Positions 12,251 to 25,013 of a DNA stretch of 64,000 bases are shown here, piece by piece. A model generated the notes under the pieces. That model made no database searches. It worked only from the letters and a program-made list of their open reading frames with translations, and was not told where the DNA came from. Position numbers and translations under genes: made by a program. Source of the stretch: Solen grandis (lineage: Eukaryota > Mollusca > Bivalvia > Adapedonta > Solenidae); NCBI GenBank assembly GCA_021229015.1, contig CM037783.1, forward strand, positions 24,184,052-24,248,051, written 5' to 3'. Every line of letters begins with the position of its first letter. Position 1 is the first letter of the stretch.

Positions 12251-12932
12251 TTAAACCGATTTAAAACACATATAACACTGTCTTTTGTTTATTTAATGGA
12301 ACGACTCCCTTTCGTTTGAAAAATATAAATACCAAAATAAGCTCTATTTTGAAAACACTGAGTTAGCTATTTGTATTTTGTTGAGCTTCTGGAAGGTAAA
12401 ATAACTCTATGCATAACATATTTCAGTGACATGATAAATATTCAAAGAAATACAGACATTTTCATTAAAAGACTAAAAAATCTAAATATAGAACCAATTT
12501 AATACCCGTTCGAAAGATATTACAAGTAGGGTATATAAAGTGTGGACTATGTTGGACAGCGGTCAGGCCCAAGTAAGTTTCTGCACAATGCAGAATTACC
12601 CCCAACGTTCGCTAAAGGCGAACTCAATCGGCCTTTACCGTTGTACGGTTTAGGTCTCATCTAAAGCATGATCCTGGTCGTGGGCTCTCATGTACAGAGT
12701 TCTCCATTCTGCTGTCTTTAATATTTTACTATTCTATCTTAATTCGTCTTAAACTATCTTGATATAAAAAAAATCACCTTTTTTTTTTCTTCTTATTTTT
12801 GTTCTTTCTTCAACTACATTTACTTCCCTTTTTCCAAAGTCTCTTCCTCTAGATAACTCTTGCATTTCTTTTCCAGTAAAAGCCTCTTCATTTTTTTTCA
12901 CCCAGTCCTCGTAAGTCAACTTATATAAGGGG

Positions 12933-13137
12933 TGGCCTAGCGGTTACAATCGTGAACTACAAATCTCTCAGCCCCTCACCGCTGTGGGTTCGAATCCCAG
13001 TAGGGACTTCGGATTTTTCATGTGAAACCTTCCAGCTGGCTTGCGGTAGGTCGGTGGTTCTATCTCCACCTGTAAATTGCTGGACGTTGCTATATGATTG
13101 AAATACTATCGCAGTGACGGTAAACTCCAATACAACA
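12933..13137 (+). mobile_element. tRNA-derived SINE, family 1, nearly full
   Basis: Has an A-box-like GTGGCCTAGCGGTTA and a B box GTGGGTTCGAATCCC, then the family body 'CTTGCGGTAGGTCGGTGGTT' and the 3' tail 'GACGGTAAACTCCAATACAA' followed by CAACAACAAC. Flanks carry an imperfect CTTATA-AA repeat on both sides (about 12923 and 13142), a possible target duplication. Confidence 0.8.
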
Positions 13138-14154
13138 ACAACTCTTATAAATATAGCTTTATTCGTGTGTCGAAAAAGCGTTACACGTGTAATGACCATG
13201 GACAAAAATGTCGCTAGTTAGAGACTTTGAAAGAGTTAGCTTGAAGTTATCTTTTTTATACTAATCGAGTTATTAATAAAAAGTTATATCTTAACACTGT
13301 TCATGTTTGCATACCTATATACATTTTTTTCTTTTTTCAAGAATCATGGAAGAAATGAAACAATTGATACTAAGCCTAAATGAAGATGGTACAGACTATT
13401 TCCCTAGTCTTTGCATTCGATATCAGCCATGTGTGTCAATTTGCCATGCTTCCTTAAAATGGTTTAAAAAGGGGAGGTTGGCATATTTAATGAATGAGAC
13501 GGGGAAAGATGAATTGATCAGGAAAGTATCGTTCCATTAGATAAATACCTTGATATTGTCGGTAAATAAGCTTATTTGTGCTCTTAATTTTGTTTTTATA
13601 GATATGATTTTTGTAACATTCGTTCAAAATTAATTTCTCTGTATCTAATTACGAAGACAAATGTATGTTTTACCCTGATAAGGCGACGATTTTTATAGCG
13701 CTTTTGGCGATTTAAAATTTTCGATTTTTCAAATCAATTGTACGCACGTGTGTAAGCCCAGGAACGCCGTATTTCGTGGTCAGGGATCGATCTTACTACC
13801 TCCCGGTGACAGAGCAGACAATCTTATTACTTGGACTGTTTACTGTATATCTAAATTAGGCAAACATCCGCGACAGCAACATACATTCAATTTCATATAT
13901 GTAAAGATTCTCTTTTCCAGAAGAATTTACATAAGAGCATCGGTATTTATTCCATTTGTTACATGCATTTATAAAATTATATATTTTTACCTATTGAACA
14001 TTTCTGTAATTTGTGTGTGTGTGAGAGAGAGAGACTTTTCAAAACCACAATCTGATAAAAAGACAAATTACATTAAACTATTTCCTACAGATGTTGGCAG
14101 CAATACAAATAATTAATAGTAAAAACGGTACCTGTTTAACTCTCTTGTTAGGCG

Positions 14155-14345
14155 CCGAACATATAAGGGTAGTTCCAAGACTGGTTGGCTAGGTGTCAGG
14201 ATAATGTGACTGGGTGTGGTATCATGCAAATTGTCTATGGAGTGATACTGCAGAGTGGCAGCACTATATCTGTCTCAATTAGACATTGTCTCCAAATGAC
14301 TGAAATACTGTCGGTGGGACGTTAAACCCAACTAAAACAAAAACA
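14155..14345 (+). mobile_element. SINE family 2, 3' portion
   Basis: Contains 'AGTTCCAAGACTGGTTGGC', 'GTGTCAGGATAATGTGAC', 'GGTATCATGC', 'GCAGCACTATATCTGTC', and the tail 'AAATGACTGAAATACTGTCG' then GTGGGACGTTAAAC. The tRNA-like head is absent, so this is a 5'-truncated copy. Confidence 0.75.
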
Positions 14346-14615
14346 CACACAAACACATAATTGATATTATCAACATAATAGTAATATACATCATAGCAAC
14401 ATTTTTAGCACTGGAGAGATAAGTTAAAAAAAAACGACTTAACTTATTCCTCATATATCATTTTAATAAAAACTATAACATATAATAATAATATAAATAT
14501 TTTTATCCATATATACGAGACATATCCAAATAACCGTAATTACACTGTTCAGTCGAAGTATGCAGTACATCAATAATACGAACACATGCAGTTGACTTGT
14601 AACAACTTAATGAAG

Positions 14616-16398
14616 TCATCGATTACTGTCGCTGTTTCGCTGGTATCCAATTTTAGTGTCATTATAAAGTTTCTTGTATTTTTCCTTCTCTGCCTCCGTC
14701 TCCTTCAGCTGCGTCTGTAACCTTAATATAAAATCTTCCTTTTTCTGCAGCAATATATCAGTTTCTCGTTTTTTCTTCGATGCCTCAAGTCTATATTTCG
14801 ATTCCAGATTCTGGTCTTCCGCTTTCAGCTCGTCATATTTTTTAACCACGTACTTTATTCTCTTAAGCATCTCGTTAGGTTCTGTCTGCTCTCGACCTGT
14901 TAGCCCTGCCTTGTTTAGTTATTATCAAGGCTTCTTGTCATTTTATTTCCAATGACTCCCTTCTTCTTAACATTGCAGGCCAATCACGTGGGTTGGACGC
15001 ATTTCTTTCCGTTGACTTAATGGAGACCCGTTTGGGTTCTCTTCTGAATTCCCTTCTTCCTTTCCATAGTTAGGATCTATTTTATTAAGATAAGCTAAAC
15101 ACTCGCCATACTCTTTATTGATTGCACCAACACATGACTGCAAAACTTCGACCTTATCCTTCACTGCTGCAGGGTCCTTCTCAATACTCTTTAAAGCTTT
15201 CTCCATGTCAGAAATCCCATGAGCGTTAAAACCATGAATCTTTTTCTGAAGATGTTTTCTTCGCATTTCCGATCTGTATTTATCCGACAATATAACTTCT
15301 TGGTGGATATACTCCTGTAGGTCTTTTTCAAGAAATTGCAGAGATTCTAAAATTGACATAATAGCATTGTCGTTTACTGGTGGAGCTTCTCTTTGAATAC
15401 TTACGGATATGTCTCCTTCATTCGGAGAATCAAACCCACGGGCAGTCTGCGCAGTGTTCAGTTTTTGAAGGGCCATGCACCTACCTTCCAGCCAATCCCT
15501 GCACTGCCTCACGATACGAGTTGAGTGACGTCTACCTTCGGTCTCCATGGTGATCACTTTCTTCCTCGTTTTAACGAGCTTTTCAATGTCATCCATTAAA
15601 CTAGCGAAGACATCTTGTGTCTTTTTCGGAACGTTGCTTTGCTTGGCAGAATGTCTCCCAACCGAAAGGACTGCTTTTATTTTCGCGTCCACCTCTCGAG
15701 TATGTCCAACTATATCAGAATTCTGTTTGGCCACTATTTCACAATCTCTGTGTAACTTTCTGATGACCGACTGGCAACGTGCAAGAAGTTGCTGTGAGCG
15801 TTTTATTGAGTCTTGGACCTTTTCCCAAACTTCTTTTTCTGTAAGTGCAGGGGCACCTTCCTCGTCTTCAGGTGGAGGTTCTGTAAGGTAGATGCCCACT
15901 CGGCGTTCCTCGGTCTTTAAGAATTCATTCATCTCCTTCAGTTGTGTGTCCAAATGGATTTGCACTACAAAAATTAAAAAGACAATAAAGTCATCCACTT
16001 ACTAGATAGACGTATACAATGAGCGGTTTCAGATCTCATACTGTACCTTACAAAATCTTCCGACACCATATACCTGAGCACATGAATAGGAATATAGTTG
16101 TTCATGAAATGTAGCGTATCGAAATTAAGAACACCAGTTTTATCGATGTCTATAGATTTGCAATGGTCAAGTCCTCTAGTTTTACTAACGTGATGCGCCA
16201 ATATATGGAAACATAGCTTTTATAAAAGTATAAATCTGCAACCTTAATATGCTGACAATTTCACAAGTAACTAAATAAAATGTATATTTATGTATAAAAA
16301 CTTATCTATATCAACTATGTTCATCAGCAGTAAGAGCAGGCGTGATACGTATAAAAACTTACGAGAATAATAATACTCAGTGCAACGGCAGTTAGAAC

Positions 16399-16434
<36 letters not shown>

Positions 16435-18863
16435 ACGTAGCAAAGATCAAAAGCAAATTTATCATAAAATCGTTTATCAACCGCAACATTATGCATTAAA
16501 AAAATCAAAATCTCTTTCAAGTTCTGAAGGTTGTAGGTTCGAACACCATTGGGAGCAAGGTTTTTCTATGTTTTTTCAAGGCGCAAAGTACTGGTCAAAC
16601 CCGGAAACCGTCGTGAGGGATTTGTAAGAACTTGTTTCCCAATAACGTAAAATAAATAAGATTAAAGTAATCACGTTCATCATGATCATCTACAGTAACA
16701 TACTGTGACTCAAGACCAGCATCTCCTCTCCAACATCCACCAACATGTTTGCCAGTTTGGTCTGCCCTGCCCGCTGTAGACAGTTGATCAGGTTCACGTA
16801 GAGGCTTTCATCTTCAATCTTCAGGATTATCTCCAGGAACTTCTGGTTACGTTCCTTCGTGTCTGGCGTTTGCTGTATATATAAGACAAAGGTATTTGAT
16901 TTAACGTAAAGACATTATAAAATGTATTGAAATAACCAGCGTGACCATATCACGTGGTATGTAGTGTCATTTTAAGCTATCGCGGAAAGCATAGTTTGAA
17001 TCGATTCGGGGGGGGGGGGGGGGTGAACTGCTATAAGTATCTTATTTCTTTATCGATTTTAATGGTGTATGGCGCATGCGAAGCAGAAAATCGTGTCCTA
17101 TACATAAGTCCAAATGATTCTTTTGTCAGATGTACAGGTTTTCCTAACATTCGGGAAAACCTTTCGAGTTGGTAGATTTTGTTTGCTAACACAGTAATGT
17201 TTTACCGAATGTTAGGAAATACTGTACTTCTGACAAAAGAATCATTAAGGCTTTTGTGTATTGCACAATTTACCGCTTCGCATGCTTTAGTGAAGAAATA
17301 AAATACAGTAGTTTTCTTTTTCGAATCGAGGCAAATTATGCTGTTTGCGACAGCTTAAAATGACGTCATATACCACGTGCTATGGCTACACTGAATAACA
17401 ATGTTAAGTTAAATTACATTAACACACCAAGATGCAGCCTTATAGCGCCGCTCATGCTACGTTTTGGATACCTTCAATATGCGATGTTGAACTTGGTTTT
17501 TCATAAAACTATAATATTATTGAATCATCGATACATTTAATCCCTCATTAAATTAGTTATATTTTCCCCTGGTTTATCTCCAATTTACGATACCTGGAAA
17601 AAATTAAATTGGGTTGACAGAAACAGATTTTTCTATTTATGTCGACATCAACTGCTACGAGTCTAGAATGATTTTCCTATATAAGTTTTGCGCCAGTTTT
17701 CCACGAGAAGGTTATGATTGAAAAAAAAAATTGACATGACATAGTATTGACACCAAATAATAATAAGCTCCTTTATTTATTGTAAGTGTTTGTTTCTTTG
17801 CGTCCATGATGATTTAAATATTTGTTTTTCGGCTTAGCTGTATAAAACGGTTTTGACCTACTTCTTAAACCAATCAAATGTTGGTATGCAAATGAAGCAA
17901 ATGAAAAATTAACATTTCCTTATTAAGTTAGGTATGCTGTTTTGGCAATATATTTTAAAACAACTAAATAAGAAGCAGTCTAGTTTTAGACCACAATTTC
18001 CACTAATTTGTAAAAGTGGATTCGGTCTACAGGGGAGGTAACACATGCGGAGGAGTTGTGCAGTTTATTGTGCGGATCTGTAAACAATAATCGGATATAC
18101 GCGATTTATGATTTTTCTGTTTCGCTTGATTACATACGAATTGTCTTCACTTTAAACAAAATCAGCAAGTACATTATATTTAATGAAGGTTGGTAGATAA
18201 GCTTGCTTATTTTAGCTTGTATATCAAATCCGTTTTGTTATATAGTCTTCACAATACCTCCTATAATTTTGGTATTTATAAACATTTTTGCTAACGTTTC
18301 CAACTTAATAATAGTTATAATCTGTTTTACATGTTACAATTGACAATTATTAAGCTACGCCTACTATATTTTTAAAAGATATTTCTTGTTTAATTTATTG
18401 CACGGTAATGTATAAAAATATGCCACTCAAAATCAGCGGTAAGAGTCACTTCTAATATCAAAAATCAATGCACGAATCATTTTAGCCAAACAGTGTACAG
18501 TTTGTCAAGGGACCATAATTTATCCTTATCAAATTGTAATATGATCTGATATACACACACTCAGAAAGTTTTTATTCATTATATGATTGTGATGGACTAT
18601 GTTTCACATGATAGTAGTGTTCTTGAAACATTTATGGATGTTTCAGTGGGTTACCACTAATTTCAATTTGGTTAAACATTTATTTTATTTATTTTGAAAC
18701 TCTTATTTTTAAAGAAGAATGTTTAAGAAAAATCCAAATTTTGATATTCATGTGACAAAAACGTTAATAAAAGTATATTTGCCATATTTTTCGGGTCAAA
18801 AATGTCACATTTTAGTGTTTTTATGTAATATTGGCTAAATCTTTAGTAAAAGCAGTTTTTTTT

Positions 18864-18899
<36 letters not shown>

Positions 18900-19530
18900 T
18901 ACACACAAAAACGTGATGATTAATACATTTTAAATATCCAGAAAGCCTTAATTATAACAGTGGATTGGATCTGAAATGGATACTTGATGCAAAATGGATA
19001 TTTTATGCTCTTAAATACAATAAATAAAATATTAAATATACATGTAATACATTATAAGTCACCAATTTCGCCATGGATTGTTCTGAAAAAATCATTAAGA
19101 ATGTTTTGAAATATTTAGAAATGAAATCTTTCCAATTTTAATACCTTGATTTTTTCAGCAAATTAACAAACAGATAAATATTTTGCTTATTCTCTAAAAG
19201 GAGCATGGCCACTCAATATTTTAATTCATATATTTTATAGTTATAGTCTATAGTACTTGTTTGCAAAATGTTGTAAAAATCTGTCAGCTAGAAAGATAGA
19301 ATAAATTAAAAAAATCAAACAAAACGTTAAAATGTATTTAAGTTAGGCTGACACTACGCTAGGTTCCAACAATAAAAGAAGATGACCCGCTCCGCTACCT
19401 GCAGCTGAACGCAATCCGTGATGTCCATGACCCCCTGGTCAGATAGCAAGGACAGTAGCTCCATATTCAGGTCAAGGTCACGTATAACAGCAGCCCTGTT
19501 GTCCCGTAGTTTGTTCTTCAGCGTCTCCAT
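14616..19530 (-). CDS. CARD domain plus coiled-coil protein (4 coding exons)
   Basis: Coding exons on the minus strand are 19530-19399, 16872-16704, 15964-14972 and 14896-14616. Junction phases 0, 1 and 1 all agree, giving 525 codons with the stop (524 aa). The start ATG sits in a strong context (CACCATGG). Residues 1 to about 95 read as a CARD: exon 1 holds LLSLLSDQGVMDITD and exon 2 holds KFLEIILKIEDESLYVNL and LQRAGQTKLANML, matching the spacing of caspase-2/CRADD-type CARDs. CARDs are six-helix death-fold domains that pair with other CARDs in apoptosis and innate-immune complexes. Exons 3 and 4 are charged, helical and coiled-coil-like (QLKEMNEFLKTEER; KKREDTDILL-type heptads), interrupted by a Pro/acidic EPPPEDEEG segment. 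No enzyme motif is seen. It is probably a scaffold or adaptor. The family assignment rests on pattern recognition, and no orthologue is named. If the last intron is retained the protein stops at 14967 (432 aa). Confidence 0.82.
16401..16434. repeat. (ATC)n microsatellite
   Basis: About eleven perfect ATC triplets, lying in intron 2 of the CARD gene. The Asp-rich frame on the other strand is a consequence of the repeat. Confidence 0.95.
16520..16680 (-). repeat. SINE-like remnant (family 3) in CARD intron 2
   Basis: On the minus strand it reads 'TTATTTATTTTACGTTATTG' then GGGAAACAAGTTCTTACAAAT and ACGGTTTCCGGGTTTGACC. This aligns with the plus-strand element at 19690-19790. A B-box-like GGTTCGAACAC is at 16536-16546 on the plus strand. 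Confidence 0.55.
16939..17391. mobile_element. Near-palindromic foldback element, ~450 bp, in CARD intron 1
   Basis: Two arms of about 215 bp are inverted copies of each other around a centre near 17170-17190. Matching blocks include CACGTGGTAT (left 16951) with ATACCACGTG (right 17370), CATTTTAAGCT with AGCTTAAAATG, GCATGCGAAGC with GCTTCGCATGC, 'AATGATTCTTTTGTCAGA' with its complement, and CCTAACATTCGG with CCGAATGTTAGG. A G run at 17009-17024 has expanded in the left arm only. No transposase is present. This fits a MITE or foldback element. It lies about 66 bases upstream of the exon 2 acceptor of the CARD gene. Confidence 0.85.
18867..18897. repeat. (AC)n microsatellite
   Basis: About fifteen AC units in intron 1 of the CARD gene. 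Confidence 0.95.
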
Positions 19531-19689
19531 GGTGAGCCGGATGGTTTGCTGAAGGTGTACAATGTTTATGTTTAGTGGATGGACGTATGTACGTAAACCG
19601 TTAGAACGTGTTTGTCCATACATGTCCGATCTCTGGCCCAAACTTCTCGAAGATAATGAACATCGTATTTAAACTCAAACTCAGTGTCA

Positions 19690-19900
19690 GACTTCAACCT
19701 ATTTATTTATTTATTTTACGTCGATTGGGAAACAAATTCTTACAAGTTATTCTTATCCCTCTCGACGGTTCTTGGGTTGGACACAAGTCATTTACTTTGC
19801 AAAAGGGAAGATCATGAAAAATTCTTGGTCCCAACTGGGATCTTTCCTACAATTCGGATCCGCGTACAGGTATGTTACCACTGGGCAGCGGCGCCCTTGG
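19690..19900 (+). repeat. SINE-like element (family 3)
   Basis: Carries 'TTTATTTATTTATTTTACGT', GGGAAACAAATTCTTACAAG, ACGGTTCTTGGGTTGGACAC and AATTCGGATCCGCG. It shares order and sequence with 4545-4670 and, inverted, 16520-16680. It lies just upstream of the CARD start exon. Confidence 0.6.
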
Positions 19901-21442
19901 AATCAGATATATGTTTGATTATCATGCTCAATTTGATTTGATATATGTTTTACTCAGCTAAGTCAAATTTCGTACTGAAATATGCTTCACACAGTCTTTA
20001 AGAACAAACTTAAGCTTAAGGATTTCTTTTTCGAGAACACCACTAAGCATGAGCATAAGCCTGAAATCATATTTAAGTATTTTTCGATATTAGGCTTTTC
20101 AGTTTGGTAATTAGTGCTGCATTTTTCATGGATACTCTAGATTTGTTTGTTTGTTTTCCTCAGAATTCCTAAGTAACGTTATGCCAATGGGCGTGATTTT
20201 CGTAAGTTATTAACGATATTAAAACGTCTAAATGTCTAAATCCGAAAAGAAAAAAAATACCCCAGTCGTGGAAAATGTAATTTGGAATGGCCTTGATTTA
20301 AAGTACTAAACTGTATGAATAGAGTACTCCTTGTGCAAGGTATTTTTATAAAGACAATTTGCATTTTAAGATAAGATGTTTTCAGAACGTCGATTTGCGA
20401 ACCCGTTTTGGAAAAATCAAATAACATCGTTTATATTTGGAAAGACATTAAGCTATTGATTTTTTGAAAATAAAACCATGTGTCAAATCGATTATCTACA
20501 ACAAATCCGGGTTTAATAGATATTACAAATGTAGTACATTTGGTGGAGGATCCTTAGTTACCGTGATATCTGTTGTAATACGCTTTAAGGAAGAAACAAG
20601 GGGAATGTATGGTGTACTATCTGGGTCATTTTAGCACTTTCTGTTAGCATATTGTTGTTCAGTGTATTTCATAGATATATTTGTAGATCTGCGTTACTTT
20701 GCAAGTTGCAATTAAATGATTTAAAGTAAAAATGTAATTTACCATTTCACCAGAATATCGACAATGCCCGGTATAATGTCCTGCTTTAAACTGACTAATC
20801 AGTGACCGAGGAAAAAATCTCAAATGTATGCTTATTTCCCAATGTACAATGTGTGGAAATTTACACCAGCATGTAGATAAGGTGTTCGGGTAGTGGTCGT
20901 TTGTTTACGTCTCACTTTGGAGTGAAATGGTCTAGTGAAGTTTTAAATACAAACTTCTTATACTGCAATATGACGATATTCCGAACAGCGAAAATGCGAA
21001 TGCCATGCCAACACCGAGATGTTTTCCTAGTCCCCAAACAATTTCAGATACTCTCCATGAAATTATATTTATCACTTGACAATGTGCTTAAACAGCTGTT
21101 TCTGGTTTGTTTCGTATACTCATCGCGTATTTTCTTATACATGTCACATTTAACTTTTAGGTCGAATTACATGTAGTCTATATGCATATTGTGTTGCACT
21201 CAAACAGCTGGATTAAATACATTTGATGAAACAAACTTTGACCGAAAAATATGTACCATTTACTGTTAAATATGAAAAACTCACACATTATTAAATCGTT
21301 ATTTTATTTTCAGCTAATGTTTGAAACTTTGTTTGTGTGTAAGATTATATTATAGTCCGAGACACTCACAGGACGTTCAGTTTTTTCCCCCGATATGATC
21401 GCGGTTAACTGAGTTCAGGTCATACTATAATAAAAATTTGAC
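19901..21442. other. Intergenic, no gene seen
   Basis: AT-rich spacer upstream of the CARD gene. No exon with paired splice sites or coding bias was found. Confidence 0.5.
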
Positions 21443-21569
21443 CTGAATTGTCATTCCATATCAAATTTTACTACACGAATTCATGAAAATGTTATTAGTA
21501 AGCCCTTGTGAGCTTAATAACATAGTCATGAATTTGTTTAGTAAAATTTGATATGAAAAAACAATTCAG
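21443..21569. repeat. 127-bp hairpin (inverted repeat)
   Basis: The left arm begins CTGAATTGTCATTCCATATC and AAATTTTACTA. The right arm ends TAGTAAAATTTGATATG then AACAATTCAG. The arms pair almost throughout around GCCCTTGTGAGC. A small MITE-like palindrome with no coding capacity. Confidence 0.85.
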
Positions 21570-23128
21570 TAAAGATTTTATACATTTGCAATCATATTCG
21601 ACTCGCGATATGACGAGGATTATAATTATATTCCCCACTTTGGTCAAAGAGATATTGCTGTAATAATATATCTACGTATGATACACACTGTGCACCATAG
21701 GACGGCATCAATATTATGAGAACAGCTGAGAGTGAGCTACACCATGCGGTCAGATTTTGCCGTATACTTGTATTTGCACAGTTTGTCTTCTGATAAAGAA
21801 AGACCTTGGGATATAGGAAAAGTTTGGTAATTATTGGGAGTTCTTCAAGTATACACCCTTGTGGTGAAATACAGAGATTTACGCCATGGATTACAGTGTT
21901 TTGTGTATGCCTTGACTTTACCATCTCAACCCCAAGTTTAAATTCAATAACCGATACACAGATAATGAAAGTCTTGCAAACGGTATATAGTTGGACAATT
22001 GCACAAAATGGCATTACCGAACCACTGTTATTTTTAAAGATAATTGCACAAATTGACATTGGCTTTAAACTTATACCAGTATCTAGCTTTAATCTTTTAA
22101 AAAATTACACCTGTTTTCACAACGTGTATCCAAAATTGGAAACGTCAATATTTCTTGAATAGAGGGCTCATTGAAGACCCAGTAATTACACGTTAAGGCA
22201 GGAAAAGCAAACACCGGTCAAGTTAATGCAAACAAAGACAGAATACACAGAACTGTATTGAAGTGTATGGTCACCAAATAGGAAGCATTAAAAAGAGTTT
22301 TTTAAAGACTTCACTAGTAATGCCTTTTTCCTGCTACCATTACTTAATTAACCACAAAGTTCAACAGAATGCCCAAGCTTGAGGTGTAACTTCGTTGCCA
22401 GACAGTCTTAGTTCGATTCTATTTTATTTCCTCAAGTCATATCTTACCAAGAAAAAAAGATAGATAAAATAATAAATAAAAATAACCATGATCTTTTGAA
22501 ACCCTAATATACCCGATCGTAAACTTCCTATTAATGGAATTCATTCGTTTTTTTTTTATAAATTAAATGTCTGTTTTCAATAGTTTCTGCATATAAAATA
22601 TGTAAAGTGGGGATATTTGCCTGATATTAAATAAAACATAAAAATAAAAAGAAGAACTAATTAAGAAAATGCAACACAGATGGAGACAGATGCCAGATTC
22701 GAACCTATGCCTTCAATATTGTTTAAACATTGGTATTTGTAAATATGATATCATATACGTTAATATATCAGATTTTTTTAATTTTTATCAATAGTTATAT
22801 TACAGCGTACGCACGCAAGGACATTGTAAAAAAATACATACAAATGCATTTTGGTCATATGAGTATGTTTATTTACCGACGAAATAAACACAAACATACA
22901 TATGAGATATATTTCTATATACATGTACAAACAACAGATTTAGCGATGGATCCAATATATAACGCATACCTCACTTGTACAGTTGTCATAATTTTCCCAA
23001 GTGCATGTGTTTTGAAGCTAACAATTATTTCAGTCCCCAAACCAAATGAAACACAAATACTTACTCTTAACTCTTAAACCATACCTTAACACCAAAATAA
23101 AAAACATTTTTCTTCCTCAAAAGTAGAG

Positions 23129-23167
<39 letters not shown>

Positions 23168-24977
23168 GAAGATTGACAGATAATGAGAAATGGGAGAGAA
23201 AAGAAGAAAGCATGGCAGTTTATGGCAGTAAATGGGGCGGGAATACAGAAAAATACTTTGTACATTATTTTCATTTATTCATCTATAACAATAACTTACA
23301 TCAAAGCTAATTGTTGATCCCGAGTACCACTACGCATCAAACGATAATAAACTTTTCAAATGAATAATGAAATTGACATAGAATCACCCAGTATTTATTT
23401 GCTTAATAGGTTTTCTAATTGATCATGATCAGCCGTGATCGATATTATGTCTACAGATGTCTACGAATACACAAAACGGCCTCAGATTGGTAAATGACGG
23501 CGAACACACGAGAGTCGAGTATGTTTTACAATGATAAACACTACATAGTATTAAATAGAAATGTACACTTATTTTATGTTATAACTAATGAAATACTGTG
23601 TTCCATCAGTGAGATAAAATCTATATCCTAGTGTGATGATATAGACCTGCTACTTATTTTACTTATTAAAGAAATTTAGCAGCAGTTATCATAAAATAAA
23701 AAGAATATTTGTTTCTTTTGAGTGGATATGGGTTGTATCTCACCTCGAAGTGAAAAGATAAAATAAAACAGAAATGATAAACAAAAAGGAAAATATCTTC
23801 TATAGCTTTTGTAATTTTTATATAACGAGGGTTTGGGTTAGGGAGAAACAGAAGATAAAGGAAAAAGAGAGTAAGAGATAAAAATGGTTAGACGGTTAAC
23901 TGAAGAGTATTCAGATCTCAATTCATGAACCGAATTTTCTCTCCATTGAAATGCAGCTAGCAAGCACTTACCTTAAATCCCTATACAACTATTGTCCAGT
24001 TTTAAATCCCTGCAAAGCTTATAACTTCGTCATTTTTTGTCTTCCTTCCAACTTATTACCCATTTGAAAACAAGCTGATATCAACATTTTGATATTATAT
24101 CACGGTTCAAAATTCGTCATTTTTGTTCCGGACGTGTAGATTTCCGTTTAATTTACACTCTCATAAGATCTACTCTGAGTATCCTTTATTTTCGTTGACA
24201 GTTACAAGTGCTAAACTCAACGCGCCAAAAGCCCGTATCTTGCCATTCATATATAAACCCTGGGTAAACAAGCCTCATAAACCGATATGAGTCACGTGAC
24301 TCGGGTAGTTATACCTATGTAAAGAGTTTCTGATTAAGACTTAGGTATACCTTTCTAGCGTCTAGAGAATCCGCTGATATTTTGTCGATCTGCCAATATA
24401 AAGTCCAATCAATGCAGTAATTAAGTTGCAGGCATAGATTAGTCGGGTCAGGGTCATTTGAGATATGTCCATAGAAGTTTGAACCATATCAAAGGCTTTC
24501 TTAATGGTTCATGTAAATTGAATTCTTACACAACATGTGATTTGTTCGGGAAACGTTGCCGTTTTGTATGATTCGGTTTTTATTCAACGTCATCGGTACC
24601 GTATTCAAATAAAATTTCAACACTTCAAAAAAAAAAAATCAAAAAAAAAATCATATTATCTGTCTATTGATATATCATATTTCATGATAATTCGTGCGTT
24701 TGACGTTTACAAATGTTTTGATGTTTTTTACATAACACACTGTTGCTCCCCATCCGTTTGACATGTCATCAATGAAACATGATATTTAAATTCAAAAATG
24801 TTAAAAAGGTATCGCAAAAAAATGAGTGCATAAGGGGGCGGGGAGCAGAAATATACATCACGCTGAAACAAGCAACAAAAATAAATAATAAAAAAAAAAA
24901 ACGTGTGCAAATCAAATTAAAACAATTCATGTCAATTATGCAAATAAATTAATCCATGTGACGCTACTACAGACTTA

Positions 24978-25013
<36 letters not shown>

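Noticed and set aside
13307..13540. 77-aa plus-strand frame after a pyrimidine-rich AAG
   Set aside because: The residues after MEEMKQLILSLNEDG match no domain I know, and no partner exon in phase was found.
14674..14955. 93-aa plus-strand frame
   Set aside because: Antisense shadow of the last coiled-coil exon.
15547..15891. 114-aa plus-strand frame
   Set aside because: Antisense shadow of the CARD gene exon 3, which has consistent splice phases.
15974..16201. 75-aa minus-strand frame between CARD exons 2 and 3
   Set aside because: Intronic: splicing from 16704 to 15964 gives an in-phase junction without it, and it shows no domain.
21592..22162. Overlapping 155-aa (minus) and 118-aa (plus) frames
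   Set aside because: Neither shows a domain, good start context or splice signals. Mutual overlap suggests chance openness in AT-rich DNA.
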